Source: Candidatus Paraluminiphilus aquimaris
GTDB lineage: Bacteria > Pseudomonadota > Gammaproteobacteria > Pseudomonadales > Halieaceae
Assembly: GCF_026230195.1 (NCBI RefSeq)
Contig: NZ_CP036501.1
Span: 1,922,001 to 1,986,000 of the forward strand
Length of the DNA stretch: 64,000 nt
Reading direction: 5' to 3'
Part shown: in pieces, positions 52,159 to 61,519 of the stretch
Layout: the number at the start of each line of letters is the position of its first letter
Position numbering within the stretch: position 1 is the first letter of the stretch
Position numbers and translations under genes: made by a program
Notes under the pieces: generated by a model
Seen by the model: only the letters and a program-made list of their open reading frames with translations
What the model was told of the DNA's origin: nothing
Database searches by the model: none

Positions 52159-52341
52159 ATGAGTAAGGCAATCAAAATAGTTCAAAGCACGCTGGCGGCC
52201 GCGATTGGAGTCCAAAGCAAAAAAAATCGCGAACGCGATTTTGAGGAAGGTAATGCCGGTGCGTTTATCGCCGCCGGCATTATTTTCACTGCACTATTCA
52301 TCGCCACGGTTTTGGCTGTCGTGCAGTGGGTGCTTGCTTAG
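52159..52341 (+). CDS. DUF2970 family small membrane protein
   Basis: 60 residues. A short amphipathic N-terminus with VQSTLAAAIGVQSKKNRERDFEEGNA is followed by one membrane span (FIAAGIIFTALFIATVLAVVQWVL). The GVQS.KNRERDF motif is the DUF2970 hallmark, common in gammaproteobacteria with no known function. An AGGGAT site precedes ATG 52159. Its stop overlaps that of the 36-residue ORF on the other strand (TTAG at 52338-52341). Confidence 0.88.
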   Translation: MSKAIKIVQSTLAAAIGVQSKKNRERDFEEGNAGAFIAAGIIFTALFIATVLAVVQWVLA

Positions 52342-52448
52342 GCAGGTAGCCCGGACAACCACTCTACTACTGCTAGTACGGCAACAGACACGATCACAAC
52401 AGCCACAATAGCGTCTGCTGTACTGTCATCAATATCACTTTTAGCCAT
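52338..52448 (-). CDS. Putative 36-residue single-span membrane protein
   Basis: A short frame with ATG 52448, preceded by GGGGGA 4 bases upstream, and TAA at 52340-52338. The acidic N-terminus (MAKSDIDDSTAD) is followed by a strongly hydrophobic stretch of about 19 residues (AIVAVVIVSVAVLAVVEW). It lies 33 bases after etfA in the same direction and overlaps the DUF2970 stop by 4 bases. I do not recognise a family. The strong ribosome site, hydrophobic profile and tight fit to its neighbours support a real gene, but no homologue could be checked. Confidence 0.6.
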   Translation of the reverse strand: MAKSDIDDSTADAIVAVVIVSVAVLAVVEWLSGLPA

Positions 52449-52473
52449 CAAATCCCCCTAACGACTGATTACA

Positions 52474-52493
52474 ACGGCGCTTTAAAGCGCCGT
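52474..52493. repeat. 20-base perfect palindrome over the etfA stop codon
   Basis: The self-complementary sequence ACGGCGCTTTAAAGCGCCGT spans 52474-52493 and includes the etfA TAA. In RNA it could fold as a short hairpin between etfA and the 36-residue ORF. No T-run follows, so partial termination or 3'-end protection is more likely than full termination. Confidence 0.6.
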
Positions 52494-53411
52494 CTCGAGT
52501 TCTGGTAACGCTGAGAATAAGTCAGCTACAAGTCCGTAATCGGCAACCTGAAAGATAGGCGCGTCCTCGTCCTTATTAATCGCAACGATGACCTTGCTGT
52601 CTTTCATTCCCGCAAGGTGCTGAATCGCGCCGGAAATACCCACAGCAATATACAAATCAGGCGCTACAATCTTGCCTGTCTGTCCTACCTGGTAGTCGTT
52701 CGGTACGAAACCCGCGTCAACAGCCGCCCGCGATGCACCAATCGCCGCGTTTAGCTTATCTGCGATGCCCTCGAGCATTGAGAAGTTATCGCCGTTTTGC
52801 ATGCCTCGACCACCGGAGATAACAACGGACGCTGAAGTGAGCTCCGGACGGTCCGAAACAGCGACTTCCTCACCAATAAAGCTGGAGACACCCGCATCGT
52901 GCGCTGCAGCCATAGACTGAACAGTTGCGGTGCCACCCTCCGCCGGCGCCGCGTCAAACGCGGTTGTGCGTACAGTAATGACTTTTTTGCTGTCGGAACT
53001 TTTAACCGTTGCAATAACATTGCCGGCATAGATCGGACGCTCGAACGTGTCAGCGTCGATGACCGCTGTTATGTCCGAAATCTGAGCAACGTCTAACAAC
53101 GCTGCAACGCGCGGCATAACATTCTTACCGTTTGCTGTCGCGGGCGCCATGACGCAATCATAGCTGGACGCGGCCTCAGCCACAGCGAGACTCACATTCT
53201 CAGCAAGCTGATGCTCATAGGCACTGTTGTCGGCACAGAGCACTGTACCCACGCCTGCTACGGCGGCTGCAGCGTTAGCCGCGCCTTCGCAACCACTTCC
53301 CACTACAAGCACATCAACGTCACCGCCGAGCTGCTGTGCAGCGGCCACTGCGTTGAGCGTCGCAGCTTTGAGTGACTGGTTATCGTGTTCAGCAACAATT
53401 AATGTCTTCAT
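52482..53411 (-). CDS. etfA: Electron transfer flavoprotein alpha subunit
   Basis: 309 residues. The C-terminal FAD domain carries [60 protein letters not shown] and [18 protein letters not shown]. It overlaps etfB by 4 bases (ATGA) and forms the alpha/beta ETF dimer. ETF takes electrons from acyl-CoA dehydrogenases, such as the one at 36347-37567, and gives them to ETF-QO. Confidence 0.97.
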   Translation of the reverse strand: MKTLIVAEHDNQSLKAATLNAVAAAQQLGGDVDVLVVGSGCEGAANAAAAVAGVGTVLCADNSAYEHQLAENVSLAVAEAASSYDCVMAPATANGKNVMPRVAALLDVAQISDITAVIDADTFERPIYAGNVIATVKSSDSKKVITVRTTAFDAAPAEGGTATVQSMAAAHDAGVSSFIGEEVAVSDRPELTSASVVISGGRGMQNGDNFSMLEGIADKLNAAIGASRAAVDAGFVPNDYQVGQTGKIVAPDLYIAVGISGAIQHLAGMKDSKVIVAINKDEDAPIFQVADYGLVADLFSALPELETAL

Positions 53412-54160
53412 GAGATCACCTTTGCTTCGTTCTTGAGCTTATCTACCAATTGCTCTACTGATTCAACTTTGATGCCTGCGGATCGTTCAGCCGGTGGCTG
53501 AACGCCGACAAGGGCTACGTGTGACTGGATGTCTACACCTAAATCTGCCGGAGACAGTGTCTCGAGCGGCTTTTTCTTCGCCTTCATAATATTAGGTAAT
53601 GATGCGTAGCGCGGCTCGTTGAGACGTAAATCAGTGGTCACAACCGCAGGCAGCTTAAGCTCTACTGTCTGCAACCCGCCGTCTACTTCGCGCGTCACCT
53701 GAACGGTACCTTCACCGATGTTAACTTCTGAAGCGAACGTGCCCTGTCCCATGCCCGCTAGTGCCGCAAGCATTTGCCCGGTTTGGTTGTTATCGCCGTC
53801 AATCGACTGCTTGCCGAGAATGACAAGATCCGGAGACTCAGCGGCAACTACGCCCTTGAGCAACTTGGCAACCTCAAGCGGCTCAGGACGACCCTCCGCC
53901 TCGACGTGAATCCCGCGGTCGGCACCTAAGGCCAGAGCGGTACGAATCTGCTCCTGGCAGCTCTTGTCACCAATAGAGGCCACAACAACCTCGGACGCTG
54001 TGCCCGCTTCTTTAAGGCGCACCGCTTCCTCTACTGCGATTTCACAGAATGGGTTGATCGCCATTTTTACATTGTTCAGCTCTACATCAGAGCCGTCTGC
54101 TTTGGCGCGAACCTTGACGTTGTAATCAACAACGCGCTTCACTGCGACGAGTACTTTCAT
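53408..54160 (-). CDS. etfB: Electron transfer flavoprotein beta subunit
   Basis: 250 residues. It begins [18 protein letters not shown] and contains the AMP-binding fold, [19 protein letters not shown] and the recognition loop [22 protein letters not shown] with the conserved Leu that docks on dehydrogenases. It is the first gene of the etfBA pair on the minus strand, divergent from ETF-QO, with a 179-base intergenic region that probably holds both promoters. Confidence 0.97.
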   Translation of the reverse strand: MKVLVAVKRVVDYNVKVRAKADGSDVELNNVKMAINPFCEIAVEEAVRLKEAGTASEVVVASIGDKSCQEQIRTALALGADRGIHVEAEGRPEPLEVAKLLKGVVAAESPDLVILGKQSIDGDNNQTGQMLAALAGMGQGTFASEVNIGEGTVQVTREVDGGLQTVELKLPAVVTTDLRLNEPRYASLPNIMKAKKKPLETLSPADLGVDIQSHVALVGVQPPAERSAGIKVESVEQLVDKLKNEAKVIS

Positions 54161-54339
54161 AGCATCTCCACTGAAAGTTAACGTGTTTGAATTTCTTTAT
54201 GATCAATGATCATTTTGTTGCTCGCCTTACTACACCTGCGAGGCGCGATACTTTAACATACTGAAAGTTCAAAAAAGCTATTGTTGCCGCATATTTTATG
54301 TAGATACGGCCTATTGCGAGAGTTAATTGGAGGTTAGTC

Positions 54340-55989
54340 GTGGAACGCGAATCAATGGAATTCGATGTAGTCGTAGTTGGTGCAGGTCCTGCGGGACTGT
54401 CAGCAGCTATAAAACTCAGCCAACTGGCACAACAGCAGGAGCAAGAGATCAGTATCTGTGTTGTGGAAAAAGGCTCAGAGGTGGGCGCGCATATTTTGTC
54501 TGGCGCAGTACTTGAAACCTCAGCACTCGATGAGCTGCTTCCAGATTGGCAATCCATGGGTTCTCCTTTGACCACGGAGGTCAAAGAGGACGTCTTCTAC
54601 TACTACACCTCTGGCAAATCTGCGTTTCAGATTCCTAATCTCTTTTTGCCTGCGCCAGTCCACAACGATGGCAACTATATCGTTTCCATGGGTAACGTTT
54701 GCCGCTGGCTGGCTGAGCAAGCCGAAAACATGGGCATTGAGGTGTATCCAGGTTTCGCTGCGGCGGAGGTGCTTTTCAACGATGATGGCTCCGTAAAAGG
54801 TGTTGCCACTGGCGACATGGGGATCAGTGCTGAGGGCGAGCAGAAAGACTCTTACATGCCAGGTATGGAGCTGCATGCCAAATACACCCTTTTCGCTGAA
54901 GGGTGTCGAGGACATTTGGGCAAGCAGTTAATCGCGCACTTTGGTCTCGATGAAGGTAAAGACCCCCAACATTACGGGATTGGAATCAAAGAGGTTTGGC
55001 AGATCAAGCCCGAGTTACATGAGGAAGGTAAAGTCATCCACGGACTGGGCTGGCCGCTGGCTGAGAGTGGTTCTTCCGGGGGTGCGTTCATGTATCACGC
55101 CGAGAATAATGAGGTCTACATTGGTCTGATTACGGATTTGAACTATTCAAATCCTCATGTGAGTCCCTTTGAAGAGTTCCAACGCTGGAAGACACATCCG
55201 AAGACCGCCCAATACCTCGAGGGCGCGGAGCGTCTTGCTTACGGCGCCCGTGCACTTGCCAAGGGAGGTCTGAATTCGCTACCAAAAATGAATTTCCCAG
55301 GGGGGCTCATTATTGGTTGTGATGCAGGCACCTTAAACGCTGTAAAGATTAAGGGTAATCATACCGCAATGAAGAGCGGCATCTTGGCGGCGGAAGAAGT
55401 AGCGGCGGCACTCATGTCTGACAGCCCCGCGGCGGATCTTGCTAATTTCGAGGCGAGAATCAACTCATCGTGGTTGGGTAAAGAACTCAAGTCGAGCCGC
55501 AACTTTGCGGGATATATGCACACCTTTGGCGCTCTAGTCGGTTCAGCCGCGGTTTGGTTCGATCAAACTATCATGCGAGGCAATATGCCGTTCACGCTTC
55601 GTGATCGTAAACCTGATCATGCCTGCCTGAAGCCTGCCGCAGAGTCTAAAAAAATCGACTACCCCAAGCCCGACAACGTCCTCACATTTGATCGACTGTC
55701 GTCTGTGTTTTTGTCGAATACCAACCATGAAGAAGATCAACCGTGTCACTTGCAGTTAATGGACACATCGGTCCCGATTCAGGTCAATTTGCCCATGTAC
55801 GATGAGCCCGCTCAGCGTTACTGCCCTGCTGGCGTTTATGAAGTCATTACAGACGGTGATGAGCCTAGGTTCCAAATAAACGCGCAGAACTGCGTTCATT
55901 GTAAGACCTGCGATATCAAAGACCCGTCTCAAAACATCCGTTGGGTGACGCCCGAAGGTCTAGGCGGGCCTAACTACCCGAACATGTGA
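54340..55989 (+). CDS. ETF-ubiquinone oxidoreductase
   Basis: 549 residues. The FAD motif is VVVGAGPAGLSAAIKL. GAHILSGAVLE, a quinone-binding hydrophobic region, GCDAGTLNAVKIKG and C-terminal cluster ligands RYCPAGVYE and CVHCKTCDIKDP ([4Fe-4S]) follow. It is a monotopic inner-membrane enzyme that passes electrons from ETF to the quinone pool. The GTG 54340 start has GGAGG 6 bases upstream. ATG 54355 is a less supported alternative. Confidence 0.96.
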   Translation: MERESMEFDVVVVGAGPAGLSAAIKLSQLAQQQEQEISICVVEKGSEVGAHILSGAVLETSALDELLPDWQSMGSPLTTEVKEDVFYYYTSGKSAFQIPNLFLPAPVHNDGNYIVSMGNVCRWLAEQAENMGIEVYPGFAAAEVLFNDDGSVKGVATGDMGISAEGEQKDSYMPGMELHAKYTLFAEGCRGHLGKQLIAHFGLDEGKDPQHYGIGIKEVWQIKPELHEEGKVIHGLGWPLAESGSSGGAFMYHAENNEVYIGLITDLNYSNPHVSPFEEFQRWKTHPKTAQYLEGAERLAYGARALAKGGLNSLPKMNFPGGLIIGCDAGTLNAVKIKGNHTAMKSGILAAEEVAAALMSDSPAADLANFEARINSSWLGKELKSSRNFAGYMHTFGALVGSAAVWFDQTIMRGNMPFTLRDRKPDHACLKPAAESKKIDYPKPDNVLTFDRLSSVFLSNTNHEEDQPCHLQLMDTSVPIQVNLPMYDEPAQRYCPAGVYEVITDGDEPRFQINAQNCVHCKTCDIKDPSQNIRWVTPEGLGGPNYPNM

Positions 55990-56003
55990 AGCTTATTAGC
56001 GAC

Positions 56004-56594
56004 TTAATCCCTGCCTGGGTCATCACCCAGCAGGGAAAAGCGCTCTTTACCGCTCACAACGCAACCTTCGTCATCGGCGATTTCCACGAGACGGTACCAA
56101 GCTGCTCGGGTGAAAAGCGCCGTCAACCCGTTGGGCAGTTTTATATAAGCGGCCCCCGCTGCCCGCGGTTCAGCGTGCAACCCCACTGTTAGATCGAGCT
56201 GAAAGATGCCGCCGGTATTGAGAACGAGCGCAAGCACCTGCTCGGCCCCTGACCCCATGGGAGTCGCATCGACTACCATCAAAGGATGAAGTGCAACCGA
56301 CACCTCTACTTTCTCGACCGGGGTAACAAGGTAATAACACCCGTCTTCTTCTCGACGCAGAAGCCCCGCAAATAAACTAACCAGCTCAGCGCGCTTAATT
56401 TCAGAGCCTTCGTGGAACCAACGTCCGTCACGATCGATGGCGATATCGACATAACCACAATGAGACGGATTCCACTTCTCTAGCGGATAGGGCTGACGTC
56501 CATTTACGCTGCCCGAAAAAGCAGGGGTGTCATCAGTCGTTTTCGATGCATCTGATGCATTCTGTATCAATCTCGCGTACGCATCATCCTGCAT
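56004..56594 (-). CDS. DUF1285 family protein
   Basis: 196 residues from ATG 56594. The fold is visible as PPLEKW-type N-terminus (YPLEKWNPSHCGYVDIAIDRDGRWFHEGSEIKR is the family hallmark, cited here by its key words), LVSLFAGLLRREEDG.YYLVTPVEKV and a C-terminal hydrophobic domain. DUF1285 proteins are small soluble beta-rich proteins with no established function. It follows ppiD on the same strand (23 bases) and converges with ETF-QO. Confidence 0.85.
   Translation of the reverse strand: MQDDAYARLIQNASDASKTTDDTPAFSGSVNGRQPYPLEKWNPSHCGYVDIAIDRDGRWFHEGSEIKRAELVSLFAGLLRREEDGCYYLVTPVEKVEVSVALHPLMVVDATPMGSGAEQVLALVLNTGGIFQLDLTVGLHAEPRAAGAAYIKLPNGLTALFTRAAWYRLVEIADDEGCVVSGKERFSLLGDDPGRD
56008..56036. 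repeat. 12-bp hairpin at the DUF1285 / ETF-QO junction
   Basis: TCCCTG + CTGGGT (56008-56013, 56015-56020) pairs with ACCCAG + CAGGGA (56025-56036) around a CATC loop, with one bulged C. It lies in the last codons of DUF1285 between convergent genes. On the minus strand TTAAG follows, on the plus strand AAAAG. It may serve as a weak two-way terminator. Confidence 0.5.
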
Positions 56595-56617
56595 CAAATA
56601 GCATCCTTCGTTGCTAC

Positions 56618-58492
56618 TTATCGAACAATGACGGTACCACGACGTCGCAGGTCTGCTAGAAATTCAGTGAAGAGTAAATCACTCTGGACCTGCTGAACCT
56701 CATCTACCAGCGACTGTCTCTCTGCCGTAAGTAACGTCTCTTCACTGCCCGGTGTCACCCTGGCGAGCTGCACTAACGCGTACCCAGCAGATGACACGTC
56801 AACAGAAGTCACCGAATTTGTGTCATCGGCTGCCTTGGAGAAGGCCGCCTGCAACACTTCTGGCGGCAACAGGGTGTTTTGGCGTGTGGCTGCTAGTTCA
56901 ACTCGCCACTGCAAACCTTTCTTATCAGCAATCGCCTCTAAGGTGTCACCATCGGCTAAGGCTTGGTTCACGTCAGCCACCAGCGCTGCCAGTTCGCCCT
57001 CTCGCGCTTTTTGCTCAAGCGTGGCCAGAATGTCTTCTTTCACCTCATCGAGCGTCTTGTAGCCCTCTGGGAGTCGCTCACCGACACGAAGTGCCACGAA
57101 TCGACTGCCGCTAAGTTCAATAACATCACTGTTATTGTTATCCACAAACACATCGTCGGAGAAAGCGGCCTCTCGAAGGGCCATCTCCGAAAACAGGTCC
57201 GCGCCCGTGTCTCGAGAAAAGGGTGTCGATACGCGTACTTGAACACCCAGCTCGTTAGACGCTAGGCTCAATGTATCGGAAGTAAAAGCCGCGTCACGCA
57301 GCTTATCAACGGCTAACAGTAAGTCGCGCTCTGCTTGCGTCGCCTGCAAATTACCTTCGATCTCAGCTTTAAGAACGTCATCGGCAACCTGTGCAGCAGC
57401 TGTCCGCTGTTTTAACAAAATAAAGTGCGTGCCCGCATCCGTCTCAACGGCATCTGAAATCTCTCCAACAGCCAACGCTTCGATCGCTGATTCCATCGCA
57501 TCGGGAAATACCGATCCATCGGTGTAACCAAGATCACCACCGAGTGAAGCAGAGCCAATATCATCGGAGAGCTCTTGCGCTATCGTGGCAAATTCTTCTC
57601 CGGCAGCAAGTCGGGCACTTGCTGCTGTTATTCGGCTCTGATAGCTCTCGTCGTCTTCATCATCCATTTGTGTGATAAGGACGTGCGCCACCTCTGACTC
57701 GGCTTTAGCGTCATACTCGGCTAACGCTGCCGCAAGTTGTGCCTGAACCTCTTCGGGGTCGACAGGCTTGGTATACATGTCAGGTGTTAATAATATGTAC
57801 CGAGCTACTACCCGCTCAGGTTGAGCAAATGCAGCCCTGTTCGCGTCGTAGTAGTCAACGATCGCACTGTCGGAGAGCGCTTCCTCAGCAACGAGAGATG
57901 CCTCTTCAATGACAAGATAACGGACGTCCCTGCGTTCAGCCGCGACGTTAATTGAGGCTTGAGTTTCCATCGGCGTAACAAAGGACGCGTCACTTACAAA
58001 TGACTGAAGCTTCTGGAGTCGGTCTAGATTCTCTTGATCTGCCCTGTACTGAGCGTTAGTAAGGCCGTTGGACCTTAATATGTCTCGATAATAGTCAGCA
58101 GAGAAAGCGCCTTCTAATTGAAACGCCGGATTGCTCGTTATCGCACGCCCGACCGCCCTGGGTGAGGGTGCAATCGCTAGTGCCTCAGCATAATCTGACA
58201 GCAGTGCTTGCTCGATGAGTCCATTTAGGACTGACGGTCTCAGCAAATCGTCATCCAAAAACGAAGGGTCGATTTGATCTCCATAGATTTCGCTCAGCTG
58301 CCTTCGTTGTCTCTCGATAGCAAACTGGAGTTCGTTGACAGAGATTTCTTCCCCGTTGACCTCGGCCGCACCGGACTGAGATCCATTGAAGGTTAAGGAC
58401 TCGGCACCTGTCAGCACAAAGCTAAGCACGATGAGGCCTATTACTACCAAAATCCAAGGGCTTCGAGCCCCCTCACGCATGCTTTGAAGCAT
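56618..58492 (-). CDS. ppiD: Periplasmic folding chaperone PpiD (SurA N-like + PpiC parvulin)
   Basis: 624 residues, the PpiD length. An N-in membrane anchor (about 13-33: WILVVIGLIVLSFVLTG), a SurA-N-like helical domain with VNGEEISVNELQ, a parvulin domain (about 265-360: EVAHVLITQMD, ARLAAGEEFATIAQELSDD.GSA.LGGDLGY) and a C-terminal chaperone region are seen. It helps proteins leaving the Sec translocon. It is separated from hupB by a terminator and precedes the DUF1285 gene. Confidence 0.94.
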   Translation of the reverse strand: MLQSMREGARSPWILVVIGLIVLSFVLTGAESLTFNGSQSGAAEVNGEEISVNELQFAIERQRRQLSEIYGDQIDPSFLDDDLLRPSVLNGLIEQALLSDYAEALAIAPSPRAVGRAITSNPAFQLEGAFSADYYRDILRSNGLTNAQYRADQENLDRLQKLQSFVSDASFVTPMETQASINVAAERRDVRYLVIEEASLVAEEALSDSAIVDYYDANRAAFAQPERVVARYILLTPDMYTKPVDPEEVQAQLAAALAEYDAKAESEVAHVLITQMDDEDDESYQSRITAASARLAAGEEFATIAQELSDDIGSASLGGDLGYTDGSVFPDAMESAIEALAVGEISDAVETDAGTHFILLKQRTAAAQVADDVLKAEIEGNLQATQAERDLLLAVDKLRDAAFTSDTLSLASNELGVQVRVSTPFSRDTGADLFSEMALREAAFSDDVFVDNNNSDVIELSGSRFVALRVGERLPEGYKTLDEVKEDILATLEQKAREGELAALVADVNQALADGDTLEAIADKKGLQWRVELAATRQNTLLPPEVLQAAFSKAADDTNSVTSVDVSSAGYALVQLARVTPGSEETLLTAERQSLVDEVQQVQSDLLFTEFLADLRRRGTVIVR

Positions 58493-58534
58493 TCCCGTCT
58501 TCCTTCCTTCTTCTTTTCTCTAGTCTATAGATGC

Positions 58535-58558
58535 AAAAAGGGCGCCCTAGAGCGCCCT
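58535..58558 (-). terminator. Rho-independent terminator of hupB
   Basis: On the minus strand AGGGCGC (58558-58552) pairs with GCGCCCT (58545-58539) around a TCTAGG loop, followed by a T-run (58539-58535). It lies 32 bases after the hupB stop and before ppiD. Confidence 0.9.
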
Positions 58559-58590
58559 ATTATCCCAGCCCCAGCTAGGATTTTACACGA

Positions 58591-58866
58591 TTACGAATTG
58601 CACGCGTCTTTAAGTGCTTTGCCAGCTTTGAAGCCAGGCGTGTTAGACGCCGCAATCTTAATAGTTTCGCCAGTTCGTGGGTTACGACCATCACGAGCTG
58701 CGCGTGGCTTGACTGAAAACGTACCGAAACCGACAAGCGATACACTACCACCTTTAGCAAGTTCAGCAGTAATGGCTGCTACTGCTGCATCGAGGGCACG
58801 ACCGGCGGCGGCTTTAGGGAGATCTGCTTCGGATGCCATAGCATCAATTAATTCATTTTTATTCAC
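58591..58866 (-). CDS. hupB: DNA-binding protein HU-beta
   Basis: 91 residues. It begins [11 protein letters not shown], has the signature [21 protein letters not shown] (arm with GRNPxTGE, cited by key words) and ends [13 protein letters not shown]. It is a nucleoid protein that bends DNA. It has its own promoter (58915-58943) and terminator. The location between lon and ppiD is the same as in E. coli. Confidence 0.97.
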   Translation of the reverse strand: MNKNELIDAMASEADLPKAAAGRALDAAVAAITAELAKGGSVSLVGFGTFSVKPRAARDGRNPRTGETIKIAASNTPGFKAGKALKDACNS

Positions 58867-58914
58867 GATAGTTCCTCGTTAAATTGCTTTTGGAAATGCT
58901 TAGAACGCTTACTG

Positions 58915-58943
58915 AGCCTACCTTTGCCCCATGTAAGGGTCAA
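58915..58943 (-). promoter_or_regulatory. Sigma-70-type promoter for hupB
   Basis: On the minus strand a -35 TTGACC (58943-58938), a 17-base spacer and a -10 TAGGCT (58920-58915) are present. The start point would be about 40 bases upstream of the hupB ATG. Confidence 0.65.
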
Positions 58944-58996
58944 TCAACAAATGTAAATTTTTCAGGTTTTTTTCGTTTAATCGGACCATAAACGCG

Positions 58997-61417
58997 TCAA
59001 TGTGCCACGGAAGGTTTGTCGCTCCCCTCTTCTTCGCCAGCTGAGGCGACTTTGGGGTCGTTTTGACCGGCCATGTAAAGCTCGTCTGAAAGCGGCGTTG
59101 GCGAGCTCTCGAGCGCTATTTCGAGTACTTCATCGATCCACTTTACGGGTTTGATAGTGAGGTTGTCGGTAATTTTATCGGGAACCTCCGCCAAATCGCG
59201 CTCATTCTCCTTGGGAATGATGACGGTCTTAATGCCCCCGCGTCGAGCGGCCAGCAATTTCTCTTTCAGGCCACCAATCGCCAAAACCTCTCCCCGAAGA
59301 GTGATTTCACCTGTCATCGCCACATCGGCTCGAACAGGAATACCGGTCGCTACGCTGACCAGCGCTGTGCACATGCCGATACCGGCACTGGGTCCGTCTT
59401 TGGGTGTCGCACCCTCAGGAACGTGAATATGCAGATCGTGGCTATCATGATACTTCGCGGGGATACCCAGCCCTTGAGAGCGGGATCGAACAACGGTCAT
59501 AGCAGCTTGGATCGACTCCATCATCACGTCGCCCAAACTGCCCGTTCTCACATGACGTCCCTTACCACTGACCGATGCCGCCTCTATCGTAAGCAATTCC
59601 CCGCCGACCGAAGTCCAGGCCAGACCGGTCACCTCGCCCACTTGGTTGGCCTCATCCGCCACCCCGAAGTTGAATTTACGGACACCCAGCAACGATTCAA
59701 GGTTGGCAGAATTGACTTCCTCACCCGACTGCCATGCTTCAAGGGCGATCTTTTTTACGACCTTTCTGCATACTTTTGATAGCTCACGCTCCATTGCTCT
59801 AACGCCCGCTTCGCGGGTGTAATAGCGAACAATATCGAGGATAGCTTCGTCGGCAACGGATATCTCATCTGCTTTGAGACCGTTCACTTTTACTTGCTTT
59901 GGCAAAAGATACTTACGCGCAATACTCAGCTTTTCATCTTCCGTGTAGCCCGGAATACGAATGACTTCCATTCGGTCAAGTAAAGGCCCCGGTATGTTCA
60001 TTGTGTTTGAAGTACATACAAACATCACGTCCGAGAGATCATAGTCGACTTCGAGATAGTGATCGTTAAATGCATGATTCTGCTCTGGATCAAGAACTTC
60101 AAGCATTGCCGATGCAGGATCCCCGCGATGATCCATTCCCATCTTGTCTATTTCATCGAGCAAGAAAAGTGGGTTGCGCACCCCTACTTTCACCATTTTT
60201 TGAATCAGCTTACCCGGCATTGAGCCGATGTAGGTCCGCCGATGCCCTCGAATCTCCGCCTCATCGCGTACGCCACCTAACGCCATTCGCACAAACTTTC
60301 GATTCGTTGATTTCGCTATGGATTCCCCCAGCGACGTCTTACCGACACCTGGCGGCCCCACCAAGCAGAGCACAGGTCCCTTGAGCTTGCGGACTCGTTT
60401 CTGAACAGCGAGGTATTCGAGGATCCGGTCCTTGACCTCCTCGAGCCCGTAGTGATCCTGATCCAAAATGGTTTGAGCGCGCTTGATATCGTGCTTGACC
60501 TTGCTGCGCTTCGACCATGGGACACCGACTAGCCAATCGATATATCCGCGGACCACCGATGCTTCAGCCGACATTGGCGACATCATCTTAAGCTTACTGA
60601 GCTCCGCGTTCGCCTTCTCGCTCGCCTCCTCTGACATCTTCGCATCGACGATCTTCGTTTGAAGCTCATCTATCTCATTTGGCGCGTCATCCATCTCGCC
60701 AAGTTCCTTCTGGATGGCTTTCATTTGCTCATTCAGATAATACTCGCGCTGACTTTTCTCCATTTGTTTCTTAACACGACCACGAATCTTCTTTTCGACC
60801 TGGAAGAGATCGATTTCAGAATCCATAAGCCCCATAAGGTGGTCGATGCGGCGCTTCACAGATGACATCTCAAGAATGTTTTGCTTTTCTTCAAGATCAA
60901 CTGACATGTGCGCTGCGATGGTATCCGCCAATCGGCCTGGGTCATCAATTCCCGAAAGCGACGTTAAAACTTCGTTGGGTACTTTCTTGCTGACATTGAC
61001 GTATTTCTCGAAATGACCAACCGTCTCACGAACCGTTGCATCAACCTCGTCTTGGGGAAGCTCATCGCACTCAAGCTGTCTGACCGTCGCAAGCGAGAAC
61101 TCCTCACCGCTGTCGATCGCCTCAACGACGGCTCGCTCGCCCCCTTCGACAAGTACCTTAATCGTCCCGTCGGGGAGCTTTAATAACTGAAGGATCGTGG
61201 AGATGGTTCCCACCTGATACAGGTCGTCAACGCCTGGATTGTCATCGCCGGCTTCTCGCTGGGCGACAAGCAGAACCTGCTTACTTCCAGCCATGGCGTG
61301 CTCTAGCGCTTCGATTGATCGCTCACGACCAACAAACAGTGGCAGAACCATATGGGGGTACACGACAACATCGCGCAAAGGTAATAACGGTAATTGCATT
61401 GGACTCGTTTCGCTCAT
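58997..61417 (-). CDS. lon: ATP-dependent protease Lon
   Basis: 806 residues from ATG 61417, which has GGAG 6 bases upstream; GTG 61435 lies further up without such a site. The LAN domain begins LPLLPLRDVVVYPHMVLPLFVGR. The AAA+ module has Walker A VGPPGVGKTSLG and FLLDEIDKMG. The protease domain has the catalytic Ser in GPSAGIGM and Lys in GGLKEKLLAA. It degrades damaged and regulatory proteins. A heat-shock promoter lies directly upstream. Confidence 0.97.
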   Translation of the reverse strand: MSETSPMQLPLLPLRDVVVYPHMVLPLFVGRERSIEALEHAMAGSKQVLLVAQREAGDDNPGVDDLYQVGTISTILQLLKLPDGTIKVLVEGGERAVVEAIDSGEEFSLATVRQLECDELPQDEVDATVRETVGHFEKYVNVSKKVPNEVLTSLSGIDDPGRLADTIAAHMSVDLEEKQNILEMSSVKRRIDHLMGLMDSEIDLFQVEKKIRGRVKKQMEKSQREYYLNEQMKAIQKELGEMDDAPNEIDELQTKIVDAKMSEEASEKANAELSKLKMMSPMSAEASVVRGYIDWLVGVPWSKRSKVKHDIKRAQTILDQDHYGLEEVKDRILEYLAVQKRVRKLKGPVLCLVGPPGVGKTSLGESIAKSTNRKFVRMALGGVRDEAEIRGHRRTYIGSMPGKLIQKMVKVGVRNPLFLLDEIDKMGMDHRGDPASAMLEVLDPEQNHAFNDHYLEVDYDLSDVMFVCTSNTMNIPGPLLDRMEVIRIPGYTEDEKLSIARKYLLPKQVKVNGLKADEISVADEAILDIVRYYTREAGVRAMERELSKVCRKVVKKIALEAWQSGEEVNSANLESLLGVRKFNFGVADEANQVGEVTGLAWTSVGGELLTIEAASVSGKGRHVRTGSLGDVMMESIQAAMTVVRSRSQGLGIPAKYHDSHDLHIHVPEGATPKDGPSAGIGMCTALVSVATGIPVRADVAMTGEITLRGEVLAIGGLKEKLLAARRGGIKTVIIPKENERDLAEVPDKITDNLTIKPVKWIDEVLEIALESSPTPLSDELYMAGQNDPKVASAGEEEGSDKPSVAH

Positions 61418-61442
61418 GATCATCTCCAAGGTCACAAGTAAG

Positions 61443-61470
61443 AGATGGGGGGGCTATAAGGAAACTCAAG
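61443..61470 (-). promoter_or_regulatory. Sigma-32 heat-shock promoter for lon
   Basis: Read on the minus strand: -35 CTTGAG (61470-61465), 14 bases, then -10 CCCCATCT (61450-61443). This matches the sigma-32 consensus CTTGAA-N13/14-CCCCATNT closely. It lies 26 bases before the lon ATG. E. coli lon is also sigma-32 controlled. Confidence 0.75.
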
Positions 61471-61519
61471 CCCTCAACTCAATAAATTTAGGCTCACGAG
61501 ATGTTACGTCTAATTGAAC

